A stretch of 64,000 bases of DNA from Isoetes taiwanensis (Eukaryota; Streptophyta; Lycopodiopsida; Isoetales; Isoetaceae). Shown piece by piece: positions 46,488 to 57,267 of the stretch. Location of the stretch: the NCBI GenBank assembly GCA_021234155.1, contig JAJEKV010000002.1:7023046-7087045 (forward strand), in the 5' to 3' direction. Under the pieces are notes generated by a model. It worked only from the letters and a program-made list of their open reading frames with translations, made no database searches and was not told where the DNA came from. How positions within the stretch are numbered: position 1 is the first letter of the stretch; each line of letters opens with the position of its first letter. The position numbers and the translations under genes were made by a program.

Positions 46488-47549
46488 AAAAAAAAAACCA
46501 TGTTATTTTAAAGAATCTTACGTGGCATCATCTCTTCCATTGATTTCATCAAATCTGGGCCGCCCAAATTAGGGCTGGGTCCAACACTTACACAATAACA
46601 TTATAATATAAGATTCTAAAGGTATGGGGATACCGGACCCTGGTATCCCCTTCAATAACAATTAAAAAAAGCATGTAGCAGAATCTTGGTAGCCCTAGCA
46701 GTGACCTTTTTGGCTGGCCATTTGGATTTCTAAGCTTGCCCAAGCCGGGGATTCCGCCAGAAAATGGATTTAAAAGGCGAAGAACTATCTTTGAGAACGC
46801 GAATCGGGGAAAAAAAATGGATCTATAGATCATTCCAAAGCGAGAGAAGGTAGACAAGCAAAATGATGGTTCTTCGAATCGGATGCAAGCTTGGATTTCC
46901 AGTTCTAAAGGTCGATTCTCTTGGTTTTGGGTTTACATGACAATTAACATGACGGATTCTACATAGGGACTTAGATTTGGGTCACAGATGATGGCTTCCA
47001 TGGCATCTAGAGTTCACAAAAATCTGTTCTACACAAGCCGATCCACAATAATCTTGGTAAAATCGGACACACAACCAATCCCACTTGAATTATGATTTAG
47101 ACTCTTCTTCCTTGCTCAACCTCAGATCTCCTTCTCTTTTCCTCCTCCTTCTATCATCCGGCCCAGTATACGCTTCTTATATACCTTTGCCACAGGATCA
47201 AGAGAACACTTGGCAAGATCTTTGAATCGAGGATCGGGCCAGGATGTTAATTCGGCATCTACATGCCTCTCTAGTGGGATCTGCTATCGGCGTACGATTT
47301 TGCTCTTCCCCTATTTAGGGGTGCTCACTCTTTTGAATTTAACCTTTTAAGGGTTTAATAACCTTAGCTAATGTGTTTTTGTAGATTAAATGCCGCCTCA
47401 ACAAACCCATGGAAGCATATCAACCATGATCTTACACAATTTGATACGGACACAAGGCAAGCCACTACGCCCCTTACCTTTCTACTAGAAACATGCAATT
47501 ATAAGCTACTCTAAGCCACTGGGTTCGTTACATTCTCACCTTGTAAAAA

Positions 47550-47975
47550 TTAACTCATGTCCCCATGAGCTATGGGAAAGGTCGGATATAACTTCTTGAA
47601 CTTGTCAGCGTCTTCCCATGTCGCATCTTCTTGTGGATATCCTGCCCATTGCACTAGGTATTTCTCGATGGTGCGATTCCTCAGTACCCTAGTATTAACT
47701 CGCAAAATTGTTTGTGGCTTTACTGCGAGTGTCTCTTCTAGTACTGCAACCAAATTATCCTGTGGCAGTATATGTGATGGATCACTGAGATACTTGCGTA
47801 AGTTGCTAACATGGAATACATTATGGATCTTGACGTGAATAGGCAATTCCAAACGGTATGCAGCCTTGTCGATCCTCTGTATGATTTGAAAAGGACCTGC
47901 ATATCTAGGTGCTAGTTTGCCAGCTTTCTTAAACTTTAATGTGCCCTGCTTAGGGTTAATTTGGAAGAATACCAT
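47550..47975 (-). pseudogene. pol: integrase C-terminus and chromodomain
   Basis: 141 codons. The GPF-like integrase tail is GKLAPRYAGPFQIIQRIDKA, then HNVFHVSNLRKYL. It is followed by a chromodomain: ILRVNTRVLRNRTIEKYLVQ then WAGYPQEDATWEDADKF. Chromodomains of this kind direct chromovirus integration toward marked chromatin. The frame is separated from the preceding integrase ORF by a stop or shift near 47980. Confidence 0.9.
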
Positions 47976-47992
47976 ATCATTCTCCTAGAATT

Positions 47993-49039
47993 CTAGAGGT
48001 CTTCTTCGTTTATCCGCATATTGCTTTTGTCGGTTCTGTGCTTTGGCAATATTTTGTCGAATAATTCGGACCTGTGTCCCAATATCTTCCCCCATGTCTG
48101 GACCAAATCAACTTTACATTGCGGACTACACCAAGTCAAGGGATATCGGCATTCTTGCCCATATACTGCTTCGAATGGGCTCATCTTTATGGAATCTTGA
48201 TATGTATTGTTGTAGGCAAACTCAACTAAATACAGATAAGATTCCCAAGTGTGTGCATGTTCGGGAACATACATCCGGAGCATGTCTTCGACAACCTGAT
48301 TAACTCTTTCAACTTGACCATCGGTTTGAGGATGATAGGCTGTACTCATCCTTAATTGGGTTCCAACCCTGTGGAACAATGCGTGCCAAAACTGGCCAAC
48401 AAAGCGCGTGTCTATATCTGACACGATAACTTTCGGCATACCATGCAGACGGAATATATCCTTGATAAAAATTTTAGCAACATCTGCAGCAGTGGCCGTG
48501 ATTTTGGTTGGCATAAAGTGGGCTTGCTTGGTGAGACGATCCATTACTACATAGATGGAATCATATCCGGCTCGTGTCTTAGGCAATCCCACAATAAAAT
48601 CCATACCTATGCTTTCCCATTTTGTGTTGGGGATATCCAATGGTTGCAATTCCCCTGCGATCTTTTGGTGAGAGGCTTTCACTTTCTGGCATGGTAAACA
48701 TCTGGCCACATAGCTTAAGGTTTCCTTCTTTATGCTAGGCCAAAAGAACTGCTTGCGGACCTTGCGAAGAGTTTTTTGAACTCCTGGATGACCCGATACT
48801 GGATTATCATGAGCTTCTTTCATAATCTGCTGTTTAAGCTCGGCATTATCCGGTATGCACAACCGATTGTGGTAAAATAACTTGGATGCTTGTATCTTAT
48901 AGGGATTCCTGTTTTCCCCTTGCTTAAGTGCTGCTATTATAGGTTGGAAATAAGAATCCTCCTGGATCAATTGTGTGAGATTGCTGTCCCATTGCATATT
49001 AGCAACACTAATGGCAGCACAATATGATCGTCGGGACAA
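47993..49039 (-). pseudogene. pol: integrase core
   Basis: 348 codons. It has a zinc-binding HHCC module (EAHDNPVSGHPG, then CLPCQKVK) and a catalytic core with the first Asp in IGMDFIVGLP, the second in VSDIDTRFVGQFW and the Glu in TDGQVERVNQ. The usual SDRD is SDID here, though the catalytic Asp remains. The upstream junction to RNase H is broken near 49045, where NVIADALSRR lies in a different frame from the ORF at 49051-50001. Confidence 0.92.
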
Positions 49040-49050
49040 CGCATCTGCAA

Positions 49051-50001
49051 TTACGTTATATTTTCCAGATACATTATGGTGAGATCATACTCCTGCAACA
49101 GTTGCATCCATCGTTTCTGGCAATTATTTAGCTGAGGCTGCGTCGGGAAATACTTAAGACTTTGATGATCAGTCTTGAGGAGAAATTGCTTACCCAAAAG
49201 ATAGTGCCTCCATAACTTCAAAGCATGCACATTTGCAAGCATTTCCAAATCATGTGTTGGATAATTCCGTTCAGCTGAATTAAGTTTCTTTGATGCATAC
49301 ACACATACATGGCCATCTTGTAATAAAGCACATCCAATCCCAGTGCCTGAGGCATCAGTTACCACACAAAAGTCCCGCTCCATAGATGGAATTTTTAAAA
49401 TTGGTGCATGCGTCAAGGCATCTTTTAAAATTTGAAAACTTTGGTTACATACCTCTGACCATTGGAATGCTAGATCTTTTTGAAGCAGGGTGGTCAATGG
49501 AGCTGCTTTCTTGGAAAAGTGCTTTACAAACTTGCGATAATATCCAGCTAGTTCTATAAATGCCCTGATCTCCCTTACAGATTGAGGTTGTGGCCATTCT
49601 TGTATAGCTTTTACCTTTTTAGGATCCAGCTCAATTCCCTTGTTAGAGACAACATAGCCTAAATAAATCAACTGCTCTTGAGCAAAACTGCATTTGGAAA
49701 GCTTACCACAAAGCTTATGTTGCCTTAAAAGCTTCAAAACTGAGCACAAATGTTCAACATGCTCTTCAAGTGTTCTGGAATAAATCAGAATATCGTCGAA
49801 AAACACAAGCACAAATTGGTCAAGATGAGCCTGAAAAACATCATTCGTAAGCCTCATAAAAGTGGTTGGTGCATTAATAAGCTTAAATGGCATTACCACA
49901 AATTTATAATGCCCATATCTGGTGCGAAAAGCAGTCTTAGGGATATCCTCTTCCTTAACCCGGAGATCGCAAGTCAATCTTTGAAAAGAACTTGCTACCA
50001 C
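49051..50001 (-). pseudogene. pol: reverse transcriptase (palm onward) and RNase H
   Basis: The frame starts in RT motif region [20 protein letters not shown], continues with FVVMPFKLINAPTTFM (consensus has MPFGLTNAP), the catalytic VFFDDILIYSRT, and thumb LGYVVSNKGIELDPKKVKAI. RNase H follows with VVTDASGTGIGCALLQ, YASKKL, and LKTDHQSLKYF. The YxDD-type FFDD pair is intact. A deletion of the GYHQI segment separates it from the upstream RT frame. Confidence 0.92.
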
Positions 50002-50461
50002 TTAATTGATCAAATAGATCATCCACTCGTGGCAAAGCGTAACCATTCTTGATAGTTACCTGATTCAATAGCCTATAGTCAACACACAAACGCAGACTTC
50101 TATCCTTCTTCTTTACAAATAAGACAGGAGCTCTAAATGGAGATGTGGTAGGCCTAATAAAGCCTTGCTCTACCAATTCTTCAAGCTGCTTTTTAAGTTC
50201 TGCCATCTCTACCACATTAAAACGATAAGGAGGTCGCGAAGGTGGTGCAGATCCTGGAAGCAATTCAATATCATGATTCACATCACGAAAGGGAGGTAGT
50301 TCTATTAACTTATCAGGAAACACATCCCTGAATTCTTCTAACACAACCTGAATAGCTTTTGGAACAATAGTTTCTTGCATTTCCGCAGCGTTACATATCA
50401 TTCCAACATACATGATTCCTCCCTTGCGCAAATAGCGCTTTGCCTGCTTGCAGGTCAACAC
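49955..50461 (-). pseudogene. pol: protease-RT linker and RT N-terminus
   Basis: 168 codons ending [10 protein letters not shown] just before the frame break. It contains [20 protein letters not shown], the [11 protein letters not shown] connector, [20 protein letters not shown] and [17 protein letters not shown], all standard for Ty3 pol. Confidence 0.9.
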
Positions 50462-50590
50462 GGAAGGCCCAGCATAGGGCGACTACCCAATCTCTTGATA
50501 GAACCATTTGACAAGGTGCAAAGGACAGCCTTGCCTTTACAGTCGATGTAGGCCCCTACGGCTTTCAACCACGACATTCCTAGAATTAAA

Positions 50591-50893
50591 TCACTTACCC
50601 AGATCAAGGACTTCTAAGTTAGTATGAAACTTTATCCCACGAAGTTTAAAGTCCAAGCGAGGCACAAACCCATTTGACATCTTAATCACACCATCTGCTA
50701 ACTCTATAGATCTAGGATTCCGTGCAATAACACTCAAACCCATCTGAGCAACCAATCTAGGCGAAATGAAATTGTGTGTGCTACTACTGTCAATCAGAAA
50801 ATGAAAAGGTTGCGTTCGAATGCTACCTGGTAGATGGATAACTTCAGTAGCAATATATTCAGCAGGGTCTCCACCAATGGCATATGCATGCAT
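50591..50893 (-). pseudogene. pol: aspartic protease with altered active site
   Basis: 100 codons: HFLIDSSSTHNFISPRLVAQ then IELADG. The active-site triad D-S/T-G is D-S-S here, so the Gly is changed. The rest of the fold (LILGMSWLKA) continues in another frame through about 50500. Confidence 0.85.
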
Positions 50894-51623
50894 ATCTGGG
50901 GCGTCTGCTTATAGGGTATTCCTTTTCTGATTTCCAAGGTTGGGTTGTTTCCTCTCGACTTTTGGTGATCCAATTCTGGACTTGCTCTTTAAACTTGGAG
51001 ACTCGGATAGCTTCTTCCAAGCTGGGATAGGTTACCCCTCCAACTAACAAAGTCAACTCCGGCTTGAGCCCACGAATAAACTTGTCAGCTAATTGTGCCA
51101 CTGTCATAGTGGGTCCATACGGTTGCAATGCCCTAAATGCATTGGCGTATACTTCTATTGTATCTTCTTGAACCAAATTTTGGAACTTGTTCATCTGCTC
51201 TAGCTCAAACCCAGCAGGCAAATAATGGAGTTTAAATGCTACCTTGAAGGTACCCCATGTGATATGGCTCAGAAAAAGCTGATTAGCCTTCTTATACTCT
51301 TCCCACCATATCTTGGCAGGTCCAGTCAATAGCATATCAGCAATGGTTGCCTTTAATAAGTTGGGAGTTTTCTTAACTTGAAAATAAAATTCGATCCCTT
51401 TCAACCAAGCATCAGCATCCTCACCTGTGGTATCTTTACCACTAAATGTCTCCATCTTAAGTTGCTTTAAAACCTTGTTGACCTCATCAAGGTCAGCATC
51501 CTTGGTGGCAAGCTGTTGTTTAGTGGCAAGTTGCTGCTGCATAGCTGCTAAAATTTGCTCAGTTATGGTAGGAGCAGTGCCACTTCCCCCAGCTCCTGAA
51601 TCGTTATCATTATTTCCAGACAT
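50859..51623 (-). pseudogene. gag (capsid) of the chromovirus, C-terminus lost
   Basis: The start chosen is MSGNNDNDSGAGG at 51623; the frame is open further up to 51758 but that part is leader beside the primer site. After a Gln-rich coiled segment (ILAAMQQQLATKQQLA), the capsid core follows: FSGKDTTGEDADAWLKGIEF, WWEEYKKANQ, WGTFKVAFKLHYLP, and FIRGLKPELTLLVGG. No CCHC zinc knuckle is present before the frame ends, so a deletion joined gag to the protease region. Confidence 0.88.
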
Positions 51624-51745
51624 CCTGCTAACCACCTGGAAAATGATGGCAATGGTTATTTTCCATAAAACAACTCTACTTTCCAGTAGACTTCTTAAGT
51701 TTCTAACTCTTAATTCCCACGGCCCGAAGGTTGTCAGAACTTTGG

Positions 51746-51759
51746 GCTCTGATACCAAC
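51746..51759 (-). promoter_or_regulatory. primer-binding site (initiator tRNA-Met)
   Basis: The minus strand reads G then TTGGTATCAGAGC directly after the 5' LTR end at 51760, complementary to the 3' end of plant initiator tRNA-Met. Confidence 0.88.
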
Positions 51760-53840
51760 TGAAACAGACCTAGCCTCTTGGCCTAGGTCGTTGCGCTAAA
51801 TAATTCAGATATAGACAACCATGTGACACTGAACTTTTATTCATAATGCTTTATTACAACAAAAATTCACATAAAGGCCAGGGCCACACATAAATGATAA
51901 TTTCGTATTGCACCAACATAAAAGGATCACACCCACACGTTATATACATAACCCAAGCAATACAATCACTCGTGCCTGTCCCCTTCCCCCCCTCCTCGGA
52001 AGTGACCGAGGAGGAATTGCTAGAGCTGCCCCCGGAAGAAGACTCCACATCACGCTCGGGGTCCCAGGCCTCGATTTGAGGTTGCAGCTGCTCATAGTAC
52101 AATTGCCTGAACAATGACGTGATTATCTCATAAACTCTTTCTTTGGACATCAGGTCTTCTGTCTCATTAAACCACCATGTGACGAAGGAATCCAGGTTCA
52201 AAACGATGGTAGCCTCAGGACGTGCCATCTTAAATACAAACAGACACCCGGGATTAGTCCACAAGGACTAAGTGGGGAGGAGCATTGGGATCTTCATATT
52301 CATTCATAACAAATATACATTATTTACCTGCTCCGTCAATACTCCCCCTGCATAGGTTAGCACATTCTATAACTACATATTCCATGCATAACTACATTAC
52401 AAGCGTAATCCTTGGGTGGCGACCCCAAGGGGACCACTCTCTCCATCTGTACGTACAGGATTTAACTCATCCGTCAGGCCATCTGGCACGGATGCGGAGT
52501 TACACGCCACCCCACCCATCCGAAGGTGGGCCGTTGAATGCAATGCACAACATCAGGTAATGTAAATACACCATATCTCATAATACCATCTCAGATCTAT
52601 ATATATTGCAATTTCCTAGAGTGACCCAAACCCTATTCATATTTAAAAAGCAACCTCAAATTTACGTGTACGTGTAAACATCCCACATCAGATATTAGTA
52701 AGGCAGGTACTTCTCCTAATACCGGGCTGGCAACAACATTCAATCCCTAGATAGTTTTTAAGAGTCGGCAACAATTTATCAAATTCTAAGACAGGGTCAT
52801 ATGATTAGGATATCAAGGATAAAACTCCAGTTTCTCGGCTAGCTGGGATCTTGGGTCTCATAAGGTATATTACCTAGTAGGTTGGTCAATGGGAAAACTA
52901 CAAATGTAAAAGAACTTAAGGTTTTAAAACTTTAACTTTAATATAAAATTCTAAAGGTATGGGGATACCGGACCCTGGTATCCCCTTCAATAACAATTAA
53001 AAAAAGCATGTAACAGAATCTTCGGCGCCCACAACAGCGGCCTTTTTGGCCTGGCCGACTGGATTTCCTAGCTTGCACAAGCCAGGGATTCCTTCCGAAA
53101 ATGGATTTAAAAGACGAAGAACTATCTTTGAGAACAGAATCAGGGAAAAAAAATGGATCTATAGATCATTCCAAGGCAGATGCAAGCTTGGATTTCCAGA
53201 TTCTAAAAGTCGATTCTACTGGTTTTGGGTTTACATGACAATTAACATAACGGATTCTATATAGGGACTTAGATTTGGGTCACAGATGATGGCTTCCATG
53301 GCATCTAGAGTTCACAAAAATCTGTTCTACACAAGCCGATCCACAATAATGCCGTAAAATCCAGACACACAACCAATCCCCATCTGAATTATATGATTTA
53401 GACTCTTCTTCCTTGCTCAGCCTCCGATCTCCTTCTCTTTTCCTCCTCCTTCTATCATCCGGCCAGCCCTTCTGCTTCTTATATACCTTTGCCCTGGGAT
53501 CAAGAGAACACTTGGCAAGATCTTTGAATCCCAGGATCAGACCAGATGTTAATTCGGCATGCTATATGCCTCTCTAATCGGGATCTTGCTATCTGGCAGC
53601 TACGATTTTGCTCTTCCCCTATTTATGGGTGCTCACTCTTTTGAATTTAACCTTTTAAGGGTTTAATAACCTTAGCTAATGTGTTTTTGTAGATTAAATG
53701 CCGCCCCAACACACCCATGGAAGCATGTCAACCATGATCTTACACAATCTGATATGGACACAAGGCAAGCCACTATGCCCCTTACCTTTCTACTAGAAAC
53801 ATGCAATTATAAACTAGTCTAAGCCACTGGGTTCGTTACA
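51760..53840 (-). mobile_element. 5' LTR (complete, 2,081 bp)
   Basis: On the minus strand it runs TGTAACGAACCC (53840) to GGTCTGTTTCA (51760). A TATA-like ATATATATAGATC lies at about plus 52596-52609. The polyadenylation signal AATAAA lies near plus 51832-51840, so R spans roughly 52570-51815 and U5 is only about 55 bases. Confidence 0.88.
51854..52264 (-). CDS. LTR-embedded ORF, copy in the 5' LTR
   Basis: 136 codons. It matches the 42264-42572 copy from MWTNPGCLFVFKMARPEATI through LYYEQLQPQIEAWDPERDVE, with a 3-codon gap (NETEDLMSKE). A late shift replaces the acidic tail by CIAWVMYITCGCDPF and so on. The sense position inside predicted R means it would be the first ORF on the genomic RNA. 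Confidence 0.45.
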   Translation of the reverse strand: MWTNPGCLFVFKMARPEATIVLNLDSFVTWWFNETEDLMSKERVYEIITSLFRQLYYEQLQPQIEAWDPERDVESSSGGSSSNSSSVTSEEGGKGTGTSDCIAWVMYITCGCDPFMLVQYEIIIYVWPWPLCEFLL

Positions 53841-53845
53841 TTGGA

Positions 53846-55620
53846 GCATAGTTGAATAGGAGCGATTTTTATCAGAGCCATGTTTCTGCACTGCAGCGGC
53901 TTAGGGTTTTGTATTGGATCTCTGGTGAAGATCAAAGCTCTGTTTTTAGAGGAAGATTAGGTTAACTGGAGCCAACTGAGACGACGCTACTGAAGGAGAC
54001 ATGGGTATTGACATCAATTCGCATTTCCTGACCTTGATATTTCGTTTGGGTTTTGCTCTCATTTGATTTCTCCAGAATCACAAATTTATATTTATGTTTT
54101 CCTTGCATTTAGTTTAACGCATTTATCTGGATCATGTTCATGTGCAGTAACCATAGATTGTTTGGTGGTGCTTGAAACTCTGATGGTCCTTCAATAGTAA
54201 TAGTTCTTTGTTTTTATGCTTTGTTGTGTCATTCAACCTTTTGATCCATCATCATAACAATATGTTTTTTTAATTGTTTGTTGCCTTCCAAATAGATGCA
54301 TTAATCTGTCTTAATAATCTTATTCATGTGTGCAGGCTACAAGAATGAGATGAATCAGTTAATATCATAAATACAGTTAATCATGAGGTATTCAATTTTT
54401 GTTCTTTCTATTTGACAATAAGAAGCTTGGGAAGAATCACAATAGCTGCATTTTATACATTTTCTATTGCAGGACATAAATGAGGACATCATAATCTGAG
54501 CAAAAGATGAACTATTTCGTCAAATATATCTTCCATTCATTTTGAGAAAGATTTGCAATGTGCGTAACAAAAAATGGTATTTGAGTGCTTTTCATGCTAC
54601 TTGAATGAGTTGTTTTTTATGCCTTTCTTTTTGTTGATTTTAGTCATGTTATACAAGGTAGCACAGTCCAATACCAGAATGGTCTGATATATAGCATTCC
54701 AAGATACTTTGAGCTACTACTTTGTGATCTCAAAATATTTATCGGGCTTCCTTCTAAGATGGATATCAGTAGGTTGATTTCTAATAATCTTATTCGTATG
54801 TGCAGGCCGTAACAACGAGACGAATTAATGGAGGTATTCAGAAGATCCATGCACATGCGCAGCCACTCTGGAATATCGTCTTACATTTACTTATGAGGTA
54901 TTCCATCTTTGTTTTTTCTATATGGCAGTGAACTCACAGAAGCTTGGAAAGAATCGCAATAGCTGCACCTTATGTTTTCCTAATGAAGGATGCGAATGAG
55001 ATAATAATCTGTAGCAAAAGAATAACTATGTCATCAAATGTGTCCTTTGCAAAGCTGTGATGATGCTTGCTGGTGTTAATGAGCAGTCCATTCATTTTGA
55101 GAGAGATCTGCAATGTGCTTAACAAAAAAGTGTCGAAGCTTCTGGCACTCTTTCTCCTTTTTTATCATGATGATAATTTTCTCATTGCTTGACCTTAAAA
55201 ACTTGATAGCCATATTCTAATACTGGTTCATCTCTCCTTCGAGGCAGAGAATGTTCTGTGAGTTGTACATTATTTCTGCACTTCAGTTACCATTGCTAAT
55301 CTTTATAGGTTGCATGGATTTTAAAGCAAGACACTTTTCAAGTCTCATTTTTTACGCTATCTTAATGAATCATTGGAGTAGGATGGTTGATTTTGTATAT
55401 TTGTATCATACTGTAACCACAAGTATGATTGCAGGATTTCTAAAATGGTTGCCAAAAGATATTCTGCATTTAGATTGGCCAACCTGCATTTGTTGCAATC
55501 TGAGCCAAGATATAAGTGGCTGTTCCTTATGGCTGAATTTAAAGCTCTCTAATATCCGCCAAATGTTTTACAGATACTATATCCCATGCATAAGCAGCAT
55601 TGGTTGATTTTGTATATCGC
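53846..55620. repeat. unrecognised DNA with a roughly 480-bp tandem duplication
   Basis: Two diverged copies share CTAATAATCTTATTCRTRTG then TGCAGGC (54280 region and 54781), TGAGGTATTCMATYTTTGTT (54384 and 54895), GAAGCTTGGRAAGAATCRCA then ATAGCTGCA (54423 and 54941), and TCCATTCATTTTGAGARAGA (54532 and 55088). TGTGTGCAG- and TATGTGCAG-type acceptors precede short exon-like pieces. A 118-codon frame at 55251-55607 has no recognised domain. The start of this stretch (53880-54010) looks like a transcribed leader ending at ATGGGTATTGAC. Confidence 0.5.
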
Positions 55621-56906
55621 TTGACGTTTTATTTTCATTGCTAAAAGACATTGTTTTCCTTATGGAACCAGGAGCATCAGCAACTTCTCTTTTGTGGCAT
55701 AGTAATATGCACATGGACTTCTAATAATACGTCATTGCAATTTTTTGGGTGATAAATGCTGGATTGAAATACACAATATTGTTGAGGAGTTGTATTATGA
55801 GATGATAGCAGCCAACATGACCTAAATGTTGCTAATTCTATTGAACGCAAATTGGCAGTAATTTGTGACTAAAATTCTTTCAAGGATTTTCGGATGAAGA
55901 CATAAGCAAGAGGGGAAGTGTATAGGGATCAAAGTTGGTAATGGAAGTCTTAACGCATTTGTGGTTCAGGGAAAAAATTAAGCATACTATATATTTTTTC
56001 ATAGAAAATGGTTTGGCTATTTTTCAAAATTTTACAGTATTTTATGATATACATTTGGCTATTATCATTATGTATTTGGACTCGGCAAAAATTTTGAATT
56101 CAGTACTAGAAAATTTCACTTAGCTATTTTTTATAACTGAACAAAGCAAAAAATATAAATTCTATGGCTTTAGATATATTGTACTACAATTACAAATAAT
56201 AATCAACAATCAAGGAAGATACAATAATATTAAAAAACATTTAATATAAGCTCATAACATAGCTTATAATATCTATAGTTTGAACTACATTCAATGCAAC
56301 GACACTTTCTAGATATGATGATCAAATTGCACTTATCTCTAACCCTTTAGATGTTATGCAACCAACTTGGGCATCTAAAGAGATATTAGAAATGCATCTA
56401 AAGAGATGCATATGTAGTACATGTAATAGAAATTCATAGTTTGAAAAAAATACTATCACTGATGATGGTAGTTGAGGATGTGTAAAAGTTATAATAAGAA
56501 TTAATTTTCGTTTGACTATTAATGGTCTAATATATAACTATTGTAATATAAAGAAAGGCTAATCCCTTTTTCTTTGAAGAAAAGGGGGAAAATAGTTTGA
56601 CTAATCCTAAAAAAATAAAGGAGTACTTCTTTTAACTATGGCTATTTTTTTTATTTTTTTTAAAGAAATCTCCCTTCATAAGATTCGCCGCACAAATTGT
56701 CTAGACCCCCTAAAAAATCGCCATTTGGCTATTAATAGCCACTAATTTTTTCCATGTTGTGGATGAAGAGATATATGGTCCAAACAAGCTCAATGACAAA
56801 GGATGACAAAACACGGCGATAAATATGAGAAAAAGGAAGCTGGAATGATGAAAAAGATGTAAGAGAATTAGGCAAGCAAAGTCACCAAAATATACCCTAC
56901 ATAATC
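55621..56906. other. AT-rich intergenic DNA
   Basis: No gene, RNA or repeat boundary was recognised. Only a short frame occurs at 55935-56123. Confidence 0.5.
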
Positions 56907-57267
56907 AGTAGACCTCTATATATATCCCTCTCAGTCGATATTAGTAGACCCTCTTAATGAGGATCAACACTCTCGTCTTCTGGACATTGCTCACAAGCAA
57001 GAATTATTGGAAGAAGGACACTCTTGTCTTCTGGACATTGCTCACAAGCAAGAATTATTGGAAGAAGGATGCTCTACTCCACGCTTGAAGAAGCTTGCAT
57101 GTCGCAAAAATAGCTCGGTTCCTCAATCTACGTTAGTTCACTCTCTAGCTCCAGTATCCGCTACGATTGTTACAGTGGATGTCTCTGATTCAGTGGCATT
57201 GAGACACCGGGGAGCAGATCAAGTTGATGTTAATGATTCTATAGATGTGGAAGTTCGACCTGGTTAA
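56907..57267 (+). other. ORF with an in-frame 54-bp duplication, unknown
   Basis: A frame open from about 56907 to TAA at 57265-57267 (120 codons; first ATG-like start at 57007, or entered through the acceptor AATCAG|T). It contains LLDIAHKQELLEEGHS twice, encoded by a near-perfect 54-bp tandem repeat at 56961-57014 and 57015-57068. A Lys/Cys segment (TPRLKKLACRKNSS) and an acidic Val/Asp-rich end follow. It is probably an exon or gene remnant; no family was recognised. Confidence 0.35.

Larger units (their letters stand above)
43227..46613 (-). mobile_element. Helitron, 3,387 bp, non-autonomous
   Basis: On the minus strand the insert starts TCTTATATTATAATG at 46613 and ends CTAG at 43227. 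Ten bases inside the end is a perfect hairpin GCCCAGC-aac-GCTGGGC (43238-43254). It sits between A and T with no target duplication: joining 43226 to 46614 gives TAATATAAAATTCTAAAGG, identical to the uninterrupted LTR at 52941. These are all the diagnostic Helitron features. No Rep/helicase ORF is present, so it depends on another element. Confidence 0.93.
42138..47532 (-). mobile_element. 3' LTR (U3-R) of the chromovirus, interrupted by a Helitron
   Basis: 42138-43226 plus 46614-47532 together align with 51830-53840 of the 5' LTR. The high end GGGTTCGTTACA at 47532 adjoins the purine-rich AAGGTGAGAA on the minus strand. U5 is absent at the low end, where it joins the inverted copy through the loop CAGTGTTTCTT at 42127-42137. 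Confidence 0.85.
40223..53840 (-). mobile_element. Ty3/chromovirus insertion with inverted U3-R at its 3' end
   Basis: The outer ends are TGTAACGAACCC at 40223 and GGGTTCGTTACA at 53840, the U3 terminus in inverted orientation at both sides. Flanking 5-mers are TCGGA (40218-40222) and TTGGA (53841-53845), one CpG-type transition apart. Order from the right: 5' LTR 51760-53840, primer site, gag-pol 47550-51623, purine tract, 3' LTR U3-R 42138-47532 (with a Helitron inside), a loop, then inverted R-U3 40223-42132. Pol order RT-RNaseH-integrase-chromodomain defines a chromovirus. It carries several frameshifts and is inactive. Confidence 0.85.

Noticed and set aside
43227-46613. hAT or MULE insertion with an 8-9 bp target duplication (TAATATAA on both sides)
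   Set aside because: The apparent repeat comes from the AT-rich Helitron 5' end; the uninterrupted LTR at 52941 shows exact A^T insertion without duplication.
40223-47532. Two independent LTR insertions tail to tail
   Set aside because: Possible, but the small hairpin loop at the joint, simultaneous loss of U5 from both, lack of any second body, and matching 5-mers at the outermost ends fit a single aberrant insertion better.
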